A DNA stretch of 6,927 nt from JBFXDW01 sp050180745 (GTDB lineage: Bacteria > Pseudomonadota > Alphaproteobacteria > UBA9219). The translations under genes and the position numbers were made by a program. How positions within the stretch are numbered: the first letter of the stretch is position 1; each line of letters begins with the position of its first letter. The stretch covers positions 1-6,927 of the forward strand of contig JBFXDW010000094.1 of the NCBI GenBank assembly GCA_050180745.1, in the 5' to 3' direction. Positions 1 through 5,838 of this stretch are shown here, piece by piece. Under the pieces are notes generated by a model. The model made no database searches, was not told the DNA's origin, and saw only the letters and a list, made by a program, of their open reading frames with translations.

Positions 1-320
1 GACACACAGGGGTCCAGAGCGCCGCCCAGCAAGCGCTTGAAGCGATAGATCTGTGCTTAGGCCGCATTCTAGAATCCCTTAAAAAGGCCAATGGTACCGC
101 CCTTATCACAGCCGATCACGGCAATTGCGAGAAGATGCATGATGAGACAACGAACGGACCTCACACAGCTCATACGCTTTCCAAGGTACCTCTCGTCCTT
201 GTAGGACGCCAAGGAACATTGCGTGATGGTAAACTAGCCGACATTGCACCGACCATCCTAACCTTGATGGGTTTAGAGATACCTCCAGAAATGGACGGGG
301 AGAATTTATTTGATTCATAA
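1..320 (+). CDS. gpmI: 2,3-bisphosphoglycerate-independent phosphoglycerate mutase, C-terminal part (5' end outside window)
   Basis: This is the last 105 codons (in frame from base 3) of the cobalt/manganese-type phosphoglycerate mutase, which interconverts 3- and 2-phosphoglycerate in cytoplasmic glycolysis and gluconeogenesis. The visible part opens with HTGVQ, a typical family motif. TADHGN (108-125) supplies Asp and His ligands of the metal site. HTAHT (162-176) supplies a further metal-binding His. The tail ...LADIAPTILTLMGLEIP... followed by MDGENLF is the standard GpmI C-terminus, so the gene ends at its normal place and looks intact here. The full family protein is about 510 residues, so roughly 400 residues lie upstream. 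The stop codon overlaps the start of the envC-like gene by 11 bases, indicating co-transcription and translational coupling. The assignment is secure from the motifs. Confidence 0.96.
   Translation, partial: HTGVQSAAQQALEAIDLCLGRILESLKKANGTALITADHGNCEKMHDETTNGPHTAHTLSKVPLVLVGRQGTLRDGKLADIAPTILTLMGLEIPPEMDGENLFDS
297..302 (+). promoter_or_regulatory. Ribosome binding site GGGGAG for the envC-like gene
   Basis: GGGGAG lies inside the last codons of gpmI and is 7 bases ahead of a TTG codon at 310. It is the reason for choosing TTG as the start: no ATG or GTG nearby gives a complete signal peptide, whereas TTG gives a Lys-containing N-terminus followed at once by a hydrophobic stretch. Confidence 0.6.
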
Positions 321-1431
321 GTACATTCTTTTTATTGGCCTCCTTATATTGCTCGGCACCAACACCACATATGCTGCCAGCACAACCAACTCGGCAGATT
401 TAGCGCGGATCGAGAAGAAAATGTCCGCGCAAAAAGCAAAAGCTAAAGAGCTGGAAGATGCTGCTAAGAAACAAGCCTTATCTCTTGAGAAACTGCGCCA
501 GAAACTAATTGAATCGACAGCCAAACTGCGTGACCAGCAAGTCGAGAAAAGCAAGCTGGCGGATAAACTTGAATCCTTGGAACAGGAAAGCCTAAACCGC
601 ACGAAAGCTTTGAAAGAATCACGCAAGCGCCTTACCAAACTAACAAGCGGGCTTGTCCAATTGTCTCGAGAACCGCCTGCCCTTTTCGCTCTACGAGAAA
701 GCAGCGCAACCGACCATGTCCATCGCAGCGTCTTGATGCGTGCGCTTTTGCCCGAGCTTAAAAAAGAAACGGAAGTTCTGTTGGATGAGATAAGCTATTT
801 CAACAATCTTCAAACGCAAGCGAGTGAACAAAAGCGCCTGATGACAGCCGCCAGTCAGAATATGCTCTGGCAACGCCATGATCTGGATCAGCTCATTCAA
901 GCGCGTCAAGGACGGCTTCAAAAGACAAAAGCCGAACGCGACCGCATCGAAGGTCAATTGAAAGAGCTGGCCAGTGAAGCTCAGAATCTCAAACAATTGA
1001 TGGAAAAAATAGCCTCTTCAAATTGGGATAAAAAAATTGGCGCCACAAAGAAAGCCCCTCGCTTACGCGCAGGACTTTTGGCCCCCGCGATTGGAAAAGT
1101 TATTCGTGGATTCGGCGACAAGGACGAATTTGGCGTCGCAAGCGAAGGCATTATGTATGACGCCCTAGCCGGAAGCCCCGTAATCGCGCCGCAGTCAGGC
1201 CGCGTCGTCTTTGTTGGCCCTTTTCAGGGATATGGCAATATCGTGATTATGCAGCATGATGGCGGCAATCACAGTTTTCTGGCGGGATTGGGGAAAATTG
1301 ACGCTGATGTAGGGCAAACCGTAGCCGCAGGTGAGCCTCTGGGCATAATGCCCGCCGAAGAAGAGACAAAAACAGCATCCCTTTATTTCGAGTGGCGGCA
1401 CAACAAAAAGCCCATCGACCCCGCCTTGTAG
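310..1431 (+). CDS. envC: EnvC-like murein hydrolase activator (degenerate M23/LytM domain)
   Basis: A 373-residue protein, probably periplasmic. Residues 1-22 form a signal peptide (MIHKY, then a hydrophobic run ending ...TYAAS). Residues ~27-120 and ~150-235 are long charged coiled coils (KAKELEDAAKKQ type). Residues ~256-373 form a LytM/M23 fold ending SLYFEWRHNKKPIDP, very like the EnvC family. Aligned by the GSPV and SLYFE landmarks, the four zinc-ligand positions of active M23 peptidases are Ser278, Met282, Gly326 and Tyr359. The domain therefore should not cut peptidoglycan. As in EnvC it more likely binds and switches on an AmiA/B-type amidase during septum splitting. The TTG start overlaps the gpmI stop by 11 bases. 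gpmI-envC order is common in Alphaproteobacteria, where a ctpA protease gene often follows; here envC instead meets rlmH tail to tail. Function is by family; the partner amidase is not in the window. Confidence 0.88.
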   Translation: MIHKYILFIGLLILLGTNTTYAASTTNSADLARIEKKMSAQKAKAKELEDAAKKQALSLEKLRQKLIESTAKLRDQQVEKSKLADKLESLEQESLNRTKALKESRKRLTKLTSGLVQLSREPPALFALRESSATDHVHRSVLMRALLPELKKETEVLLDEISYFNNLQTQASEQKRLMTAASQNMLWQRHDLDQLIQARQGRLQKTKAERDRIEGQLKELASEAQNLKQLMEKIASSNWDKKIGATKKAPRLRAGLLAPAIGKVIRGFGDKDEFGVASEGIMYDALAGSPVIAPQSGRVVFVGPFQGYGNIVIMQHDGGNHSFLAGLGKIDADVGQTVAAGEPLGIMPAEEETKTASLYFEWRHNKKPIDPAL

Positions 1432-1451
1432 CCCTATTCCCGATGATAGGG
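1432..1451. terminator. Small inverted repeat at the envC/rlmH convergence (doubtful terminator)
   Basis: CCCTAT (1432-1437) pairs with ATAGGG (1446-1451) around an 8-base loop, exactly where envC and rlmH end tail to tail. It works on either strand but has no T-run on either side and lies within the rlmH stop codon and last codons. It may slow polymerase or be chance. It is the only terminator-like element at this junction. Confidence 0.2.
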
Positions 1452-1868
1452 ATGGCCCGCATTGATCTGTTGGGCCCGATAAATCTGTTCCATCAACATC
1501 ACACGTATAAGTTTATGCGGCCAGACTTTCCTTCCAAAACTCAGGCAAAAATCTGCCCGCGTTCTGACCTCTTCCGTTACGCCATCTGCCCCGCCGATTA
1601 AAAAGATAAGCTCTGGTTTTCCTGTCTCTTGCCATGCCGCCATTGTCTGGGCCAGTTCCGGACTCGACAAATCTTTACCTCGCTCATCCAACAAAATAAC
1701 AAACGCTTTATCTGGCAGGGCCTTTAAGAGAGCTGCACATTCAGCTTTTTGATCTTGCGTTGATATTTCCTTGACAGCGACGCCTCCAACAATACGCTTT
1801 TCGTATTCTTCCACCAAAGCAACCATATCGCTCTTTAAACGTCCAACGGCTATAATTCTGAGTTTCAT
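1434..1868 (-). CDS. rlmH: 23S rRNA (pseudouridine(1915)-N(3))-methyltransferase RlmH
   Basis: A 144-residue SPOUT-class methyltransferase that uses S-adenosylmethionine to methylate N3 of pseudouridine 1915 in helix 69 of 23S rRNA on the assembled 70S ribosome. Family marks are MKLRIIAVGRLK at the N-terminus, FLIGGADGV (89-97) forming the cofactor-binding loop of the trefoil knot, WPHKLIRVMLMEQIYRA (116-132), and the invariant C-terminal NAGHPYHRE. Length is close to the usual ~155, so it is complete. The ATG at 1868 is preceded by GGATAGG, a modest ribosome site. It is on the opposite strand to gpmI-envC, with only 2 bases between its stop and that of envC. In many alphaproteobacteria rlmH sits upstream of gpmI/envC in the same direction next to nadD-rsfS, so the order here appears rearranged. 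Identity is secure. Confidence 0.96.
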   Translation of the reverse strand: MKLRIIAVGRLKSDMVALVEEYEKRIVGGVAVKEISTQDQKAECAALLKALPDKAFVILLDERGKDLSSPELAQTMAAWQETGKPELIFLIGGADGVTEEVRTRADFCLSFGRKVWPHKLIRVMLMEQIYRAQQINAGHPYHRE

Positions 1869-1918
1869 ATCCTATCCACGTAGAAAAAATAAATTATGAA
1901 AATTCAAAAGAATGGCTT

Positions 1919-1987
1919 TCATAGCAAATGACAACAGCTTAAAAGCGCAGGATTCGCCGTTGTATCAATAATTTTTCTCTCAGTCAT
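1919..1987 (-). CDS. Possible 22-residue small ORF upstream of rlmH
   Basis: The ORF starts MTERKIIDTTANPALL and ends SCCHLL before TGA. Its ATG (1987) has a purine-rich stretch GGAAGGAAAGG just upstream, a good ribosome site, which is the main reason to list it. It ends 50 bases before the rlmH start on the same strand. It has no recognisable domain, no signal peptide and no known relative that I can name. It could be a leader peptide for rlmH, a remnant, or a chance ORF. Low confidence. Confidence 0.22.
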   Translation of the reverse strand: MTERKIIDTTANPALLSCCHLL

Positions 1988-2152
1988 GACCTTTCCTTCC
2001 AACAAGGTGAAGTGAAAAAAAAAAGACCTCATTGCTTAGCCATCAAGATTCCATACTTTCGTATGAATTACACAAGAGATGAAGTTCACGCAGACAGTAG
2101 AGCGGATTTATTGACTCTTTATTAATGCATCATTGATACGGTTTCTAGGTAA

Positions 2153-2180
2153 TTGACTTGGCACGCCAATAGACAATAAA
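2153..2180 (+). promoter_or_regulatory. Weak candidate promoter for the receiver/Hpt operon
   Basis: TTGACT (2153-2158, five of six to the sigma-70 -35 consensus) is followed after 16 bases by AATAAA (2175-2180, four of six to TATAAT). Transcription would begin only a few bases before the ATG at 2195 and would lose the AAAGG (2178-2182) ribosome site. The alternative is a start from the upstream TTGACT at 2111-2116, which would keep AAAGG but has a poor -10. Neither is strong. Confidence 0.25.
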
Positions 2181-2194
2181 GGTTACCAAACGCC

Positions 2195-2674
2195 ATGAAC
2201 ATTCCGGTATCTCCTCATACAATTCTTGAAAAAATACCTGCGCTGGCTGCTCATTTTCGTATAGCCGCTAAAACACGAGGGACACGAGAACGGCCTCGTG
2301 TGCTCGTCGTAGAAGATCAATTGTTTTCACGTAAAATTCTGGAGGAAGTTCTACATCACAAGCACGATGTCGATACAGCCTCCAATGCTAAAGACGGCAT
2401 GAAACTTTATCTTGAAAACGCGCCGGATATTGCATTGCTTGATATTGAGATGCAAGGCCAGAGCGGCCACACGTTGGCACAGTTCATCAAAACCGTGGAT
2501 GAGAATTCTTTTGTCATCATGGTCACAGGTAATAACTCTGTTGAAGATGTTGCTCTGGCCAGAAGCAACAAGGTCAATGGCTATATTGTCAAACCGTATA
2601 ACAAATCCAAAATTCTGGAATGTATAGAGGCTTACTATGCCCTCCACCCCGATCGCCGCCCCGAAGAGAAATAA
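2195..2674 (+). CDS. Single-domain response regulator (receiver protein)
   Basis: A 159-residue cytoplasmic receiver-only protein. After a ~33-residue N-terminal extension of unknown role, residues 34-150 form one REC domain with the full active site: Glu40-Asp41 (VLVVEDQ) for Mg2+ binding, Asp83 (IALLDIEM) as phospho-acceptor, Thr111 (VIMVTGN) and Lys133 (YIVKPYN). It should therefore be phosphorylated. There is no DNA-binding, GGDEF or enzymatic output domain, so it acts by phosphotransfer or protein-protein contact, like CheY, DivK or Spo0F. AAAGG lies 12 bases before the ATG, a weak site. It is followed after 15 bases by the Hpt gene on the same strand, making a compact phosphorelay operon. 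No histidine kinase is present in the window, so the signal is unknown. Which relay it belongs to cannot be read from sequence. Confidence 0.9.
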   Translation: MNIPVSPHTILEKIPALAAHFRIAAKTRGTRERPRVLVVEDQLFSRKILEEVLHHKHDVDTASNAKDGMKLYLENAPDIALLDIEMQGQSGHTLAQFIKTVDENSFVIMVTGNNSVEDVALARSNKVNGYIVKPYNKSKILECIEAYYALHPDRRPEEK

Positions 2675-2689
2675 TAAAGGAACGTAATA

Positions 2690-3019
2690 ATGACTGATCC
2701 TGTGAATCTTGAGAACCTACGCGAAATGACAGGCGGAGATGCTGATCTTGAAAAAGAACTGTTCAGTGTATATCTCACGTCGTCCGAGGATTGCCTGACA
2801 GCGCTACGCAACAGCACTGGGACAGGACAAGAGGAAGAATGGCGCACACAAGCCCACGCATGGAAAGGGATGAGCCTGAACCTAGGTGCCCAAGAACTCG
2901 GAAGCTTATGTGCCACCGCCCAAATGGAGCATCTTGTCCCAGAAGAGAAAAAGAAAGAAATGCTGGCTGCAATAGAAGCCGCGTATGAGAAAGTGAAAGC
3001 GTTCTTAAAAGGAAACTAA
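2690..3019 (+). CDS. Histidine phosphotransfer (Hpt) domain protein
   Basis: A 109-residue, all-helical cytoplasmic protein. The signature AHAWKGMSLNLGAQEL (55-70) fits the Hpt helix: His56 is the phospho-accepting histidine, followed by Lys59-Gly60 and the small residues typical of that helix. The N-terminal half (LREMTGGDADLEKELFSVYL) matches the usual lead-in where the next helix docks the receiver. The length is that of a free-standing Hpt protein. A strong ribosome site AAAGGAA (2676-2682) is 7 bases before the ATG, better than that of the upstream receiver gene, so the Hpt protein may be made in excess of it. The adjacent receiver at 2195-2674 is the obvious candidate partner, carrying phosphate between it and a hybrid kinase or second regulator elsewhere. 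It ends 8 bases from the stop of the convergent 701-residue gene, with no clear terminator between them. Confidence 0.88.
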   Translation: MTDPVNLENLREMTGGDADLEKELFSVYLTSSEDCLTALRNSTGTGQEEEWRTQAHAWKGMSLNLGAQELGSLCATAQMEHLVPEEKKKEMLAAIEAAYEKVKAFLKGN

Positions 3020-3027
3020 GAGCCTGT

Positions 3028-5133
3028 TCATCTCACGTCAGTGCCAGCGAGTCTTTTTTGAGGCATCGTCGTTTTCTTCGGAATCTTAGGCTTCGCGCCA
3101 TCTTTCATAGCTGTTTCAGCCAAAGCCGTGAGCTCACCCACGGCAGCCAGAGCCTCCGTTGTTTGCTCCCGCATCTGGGCGGCGCCAGTTAGCTCGCTTA
3201 GGCTGCCTTCAAGAATGCTCATGCTATCAAAAGCTTCTGTCGCCATCCACATCGTCAATCGATTTTGAATCTTGGATGCCGCTTCCGCAAATGTAACCTG
3301 CGTTGTCATGCCTTTAAATCTCATCTGTTGGAATATGTCTGTGCCATTTGTCCCCAGAACCTCATGATGGGAACATATAGAATCTGCCCTCTTGGCAGTC
3401 TCTCCCAGCTCTGTTGTTAAGCTTTCAAGAGCTTTATTATAGGACTTAGAAACATTCTTGGATAAATGCGTTGGTATATTCAACACCCCTACACACGCCG
3501 CCTGTTGCATGCGTGCACAATCAGCAACTTCAGCAGCCGCCTCTGCAATCTCCTTTTCTAACTTCGCCTGTCCCAACGAAAAGGCTTCTGCTTTATCTGC
3601 TGATGCCGCCATCTTACGTAATAAAGGCGCAACACCTTTCATTTTCTCTACAGCCTGCTTTATGACTTCCTCAAAAGACATCTGGTTATCAGATGTCGGC
3701 ACCGGAAGATTTAGCTTTTGACCGCCATTTTTCTTGCCTCTTCCAAACAGAGAAAAGAATTTGTCACGATATCCCGTTTTTGTCACAAGAGCCGCAACAA
3801 ACGCAAAAGATTCACGCACCTCCCGAACATGTTTAACAACCTCAAGGAAATAAAGATTAGGAGCTGTCAACTCTAACGCCGTCGCAGCAATATCCCGTGT
3901 CGCCTTCATAACTGGATCAGGTATGGCTAATAGGCGGTCTGGATCATATATCGCCGATTCAATGTCTGCTTGCAATTGATGTTGGGGCACATCAGGCAAA
4001 TTATCAGCTATTTTCCGAACACGTTTGATTCCCTTTTGAATATTCTCAATCGTTGGTGCGGCAGGAAAAGCCTCGACATGCCTATCAATAGGCTGAATCA
4101 TAGCGATAGGAAGAGAATCTCTGGAAGCATCAGAATCTTTACTGTCATAAGGATATTGAACAACACTTGTTGTCTTTGCTTGATTTTCTGGGGCAATTCC
4201 ACAAGCTTCTTTGTCCGCCAACGTCATAAAGGGTTCGATGTTGATATGCTTTGGGATAGTATCTTTTTCCCAAGAGCGGTTCATCACCATAATTCCCTTA
4301 ACCACCTCTTGCCTTTCTCCAAGCTGCTCTGCCCAGAAAAGGAGTGATGGTAAAAACGCATTTATTTTATCGGTGTCTGATCTATAAGAAGTTGCCGTAA
4401 GGCGAGGAGCACAGACAATATTATTGCATAATGTATCAAGTTCTTTGATTTTACTGAGAGCACAATGCCCCATAAGAGAAGAAGCGGTTTCTTCTGAACA
4501 CGCAGATAAAATACTCTCTCTTTTTTTTTCCGATATATCCCCTACCAACGGCCACGCTGGCATATCAAACTTGGAAAGATCCCAAAACAGCAAATTAGGC
4601 ATTTTAGTGTGAATGAGAACCAACTCCTGCGAGCTTGGTTCAGCCGCAATAAAAGGATGAGACATAATTGCAAGCGTATTCTCACTCATCAAACGATGAA
4701 GAGAATTAACCACGGGATATGTGGGCCTCTCTATACCTTCTTCTCCTTCAAAAAAACGAAGGTACCCAGGCAAATTATACATCCTACTCACTTCAAAGAG
4801 AGGGCCTATGGGATCTGCCAACGCAACATTAATTCTCGGGTTATTTTTGACGATCGCATCGATAAAAGAATGCTGTGCCATGATACCAAAATTACCTGAC
4901 GCGTTAATGCGAGTAATAGAGGGATGTACGAGCGCTTCATCAAGAATAGGGTTAAATCTATGATACTGGAGAGCGCAGTCCCTGATCGTAAGATATTTTA
5001 ACGTCGGAACAGCGCGTATAGTTCCCGCAATTTCTTGGACGTCACCATCGCTGAGAGTCGGGTCATTCTCCACAACAAGATAAGTCTTGTTTTGAGTTGC
5101 TCTCTGTAGAGCGTCTTTTGTCTCAGGCGTCAT
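3028..5133 (-). CDS. Unknown 701-residue protein: N-terminal leucine-rich repeats plus helical C-terminal half
   Basis: I do not recognise the family. Residues ~16-105 read as about three ribonuclease-inhibitor-like leucine-rich repeats of 28-29 residues: TYLVVENDPTLSDGD..., then LKYLTIRDCAL..., then ITRINASGNFGI..., each followed by a helix (IAGTIRAVP, LDEALVHPS, FIDAIVKNNP). The middle (~120-360) has no clear repeats and includes a polar stretch (~315-345). From ~360 to 680 it is strongly helical, with coiled-coil-prone segments (KAEAFSLGQAKLEKEIAEAA, 514-533; ALESLTTELGETAKRA, 568-583). A basic patch FFSLFGRGKKNGGQK (459-473) lies between helices, and the tail is basic (KPKIPKK...PQKR). 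There is no signal peptide or membrane segment. The ATG at 5133 is the only ATG, GTG or TTG in the open stretch upstream; its ribosome site is weak. LRR proteins in bacteria are often host-interaction proteins or effectors, but that is only an analogy. Confidence 0.8.
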   Translation of the reverse strand: MTPETKDALQRATQNKTYLVVENDPTLSDGDVQEIAGTIRAVPTLKYLTIRDCALQYHRFNPILDEALVHPSITRINASGNFGIMAQHSFIDAIVKNNPRINVALADPIGPLFEVSRMYNLPGYLRFFEGEEGIERPTYPVVNSLHRLMSENTLAIMSHPFIAAEPSSQELVLIHTKMPNLLFWDLSKFDMPAWPLVGDISEKKRESILSACSEETASSLMGHCALSKIKELDTLCNNIVCAPRLTATSYRSDTDKINAFLPSLLFWAEQLGERQEVVKGIMVMNRSWEKDTIPKHINIEPFMTLADKEACGIAPENQAKTTSVVQYPYDSKDSDASRDSLPIAMIQPIDRHVEAFPAAPTIENIQKGIKRVRKIADNLPDVPQHQLQADIESAIYDPDRLLAIPDPVMKATRDIAATALELTAPNLYFLEVVKHVREVRESFAFVAALVTKTGYRDKFFSLFGRGKKNGGQKLNLPVPTSDNQMSFEEVIKQAVEKMKGVAPLLRKMAASADKAEAFSLGQAKLEKEIAEAAAEVADCARMQQAACVGVLNIPTHLSKNVSKSYNKALESLTTELGETAKRADSICSHHEVLGTNGTDIFQQMRFKGMTTQVTFAEAASKIQNRLTMWMATEAFDSMSILEGSLSELTGAAQMREQTTEALAAVGELTALAETAMKDGAKPKIPKKTTMPQKRLAGTDVR

Positions 5134-5189
5134 AATGCGTTTTTCTTTAAATATAGCAGGGCGTTTATGTTTAATAAAACCGCACGCAT
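5130..5189 (-). CDS. Possible 19-residue leader ORF overlapping the 701-residue gene start
   Basis: The ORF reads MRAVLLNINALLYLKKNAL and stops at a TGA that overlaps the ATG of the large gene as ATGA. This arrangement is typical of translational coupling, and the large gene has only a weak ribosome site of its own. The leader ORF, however, also lacks a clear Shine-Dalgarno sequence (only AAG just before the ATG). It may be a coupling peptide or coincidence. Confidence 0.2.
   Translation of the reverse strand: MRAVLLNINALLYLKKNAL
5150..5155 (-). promoter_or_regulatory. Candidate -10 element for the 701-residue gene
   Basis: On the - strand TATATT lies 16 bases before the ATG, with a poor -35 (TTTATT) 17 bases further upstream. 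A start from here would give a leader of under 10 bases. A longer leader starting upstream of the hairpins at 5298-5345 is equally possible. Confidence 0.15.
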
Positions 5190-5215
5190 CTTAAAGGAAA
5201 AACAGCTTGAATTTA

Positions 5216-5223
5216 ATGGTTAA
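5216..5223 (-). promoter_or_regulatory. TTAACCAT, resembling a CtrA half-site
   Basis: On the - strand TTAACCAT matches an 8-base form of the CtrA recognition sequence described in Caulobacter. It lies about 80 bases upstream of the 701-residue gene. The classic TTAA-N7-TTAA spacing is absent (here TTAA-CCA-TTAA). An AACCAT copy at 5240-5245 makes it one arm of a 6-base inverted repeat. Suggestive only. Confidence 0.15.
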
Positions 5224-5297
5224 AATAGTTTCATAAAAAAACCATGCCCTTTTGAGCAGAATATAAGGCAAAAACAATAGGATGCGCCCACGATTTA

Positions 5298-5345
5298 CCA
5301 GTTCACATTAAAACTGGAGCAGATGAAGGGAATCTACCCCAGTTT
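5298..5345 (-). promoter_or_regulatory. Competing hairpins in the leader of the 701-residue gene
   Basis: Three arms compete. AAACTGG (5311-5317) can pair with CCAGTTT (5339-5345), with an inner GGG/CCC stem at 5328-5330 and 5337-5339. Or AACTGG (5312-5317) can pair with CCAGTT (5298-5303). Read on the - strand, the first hairpin is followed by TTTTAAT, a feeble terminator-like tail. Mutually exclusive stems upstream of a gene are the layout of an attenuator or riboswitch, but no known ligand-binding motif is recognised. The gene start is about 165 bases downstream. Confidence 0.3.
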
Positions 5346-5456
5346 CAAAACATAAGTAAATACCTGTTATTACAAGACATGCTGTTGTTTTTTGTCCACC
5401 CATTCATCGCACCCGCAAGCTATCTTGTCAAAGCTTTTTGATATAAAAGTGCATAT

Positions 5457-5480
5457 GATTCCAGAAGCTCCATAGGAATC
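5457..5480. repeat. Inverted repeat GATTCC / GGAATC
   Basis: GATTCC (5457-5462) and GGAATC (5475-5480) flank a 12-base loop. It sits near the place where the base texture changes from chromosome-like to pyrimidine-rich on the + strand. Function unknown. Confidence 0.3.
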
Positions 5481-5534
5481 CATACAGAGGCTTTAGGCTT
5501 CTTCTGGTGTATGTGTAGCCCTCAAGTCTCTAAG

Positions 5535-5746
5535 GACTCTCAGTGAGTCTCCTGGGAGCTCTGGCGCGGGTTCTGTGGCTATGTCTTAGCCCCTTGTCTC
5601 TCGTTAGTCGGAAATGGTCTGTTCTCTTCTACGACTTGTTACGATATTCACCTTAACGTAATGCCTCTTAGGGCATAATGGATCAGAGAACGGGTAGTAG
5701 CTTTTCCTATCAAGGTGAGGGCTACGGGGGACTTCTAGCTCCTAGA
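5535..5746 (+). ncRNA. Candidate structured RNA with a kissing-loop arrangement
   Basis: No convincing ORF covers this stretch, but several helices fit together on the + strand. They are GACTC/GAGTC (5535-5549), GGCTA/TAGCC (5577-5591), and a 10-bp helix 5618-5627 with 5685-5694 (eight Watson-Crick, two G-U). Inside the last are hairpins TTACG/CGTAA (5639-5661) and TGCC/GGCA (5662-5675). Next come GTAGC/GCTAC (5697-5725) and TCTAG/CTAGA (5734-5746). The 13-base loop of the TTACG hairpin contains TTCACCTT (5647-5654), complementary to AAGGTGAG (5712-5719) in the 19-base loop of the GTAGC hairpin, so the two loops could kiss. The G-U pairs favour the + strand as the transcript. I recognise no known RNA family. 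Short stems of 5 bp arise by chance, so the coherent layout is the evidence. Confidence 0.35.
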
Positions 5747-5809
5747 TGTATTTAGATGCTCTTACGGAATTGTAGATCAGATTTTACATTTTGCTCTGTA
5801 GCTAGGTCA

Positions 5810-5825
5810 GCCTATTTTTATAGGC
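5810..5825 (-). terminator. Hairpin just after the 60-codon gene
   Basis: GCCTAT-TTTT-ATAGGC gives a 6-bp stem and 4-base loop, beginning 13 bases beyond the stop codon of the small - strand gene. The position suits a terminator, but no T-run follows on the - strand. Confidence 0.3.
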
Positions 5826-5838
5826 AGGAAGGATATAT

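Larger units (their letters stand above)
1869..2194. other. Intergenic region between rlmH and the receiver/Hpt operon
   Basis: A divergent intergenic space of 326 bases. Besides the small ORF at 1919-1987 it holds a run of ten A (about 2014-2024), a short hairpin CATAC-TTTC-GTATG (2052-2065), and two TTGACT hexamers (2111-2116 and 2153-2158) that are candidate -35 elements for the operon starting at 2195. I see no tRNA, no large conserved RNA and no repeat longer than about 8 bases. Confidence 0.5.

Noticed and set aside
3028..5133. Possible TelA (toxic anion resistance) or other named helical family for the C-terminal half of the 701-residue protein.
   Set aside because: Only general helical character is shared; none of the conserved TelA segments was found.
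5370..5483. 37-codon ORF on the - strand starting MDSYGASGIICTF.
   Set aside because: No ribosome site before the ATG, no recognisable motif, and it straddles the change in base composition.
5577..5593. On the - strand GGGGCTAAGACATAGCC resembles the S segment of a group I intron core.
   Set aside because: The two complementary parts are only 5 bases apart and form a simple hairpin; the P, Q and R segments and a spliced host gene are absent.
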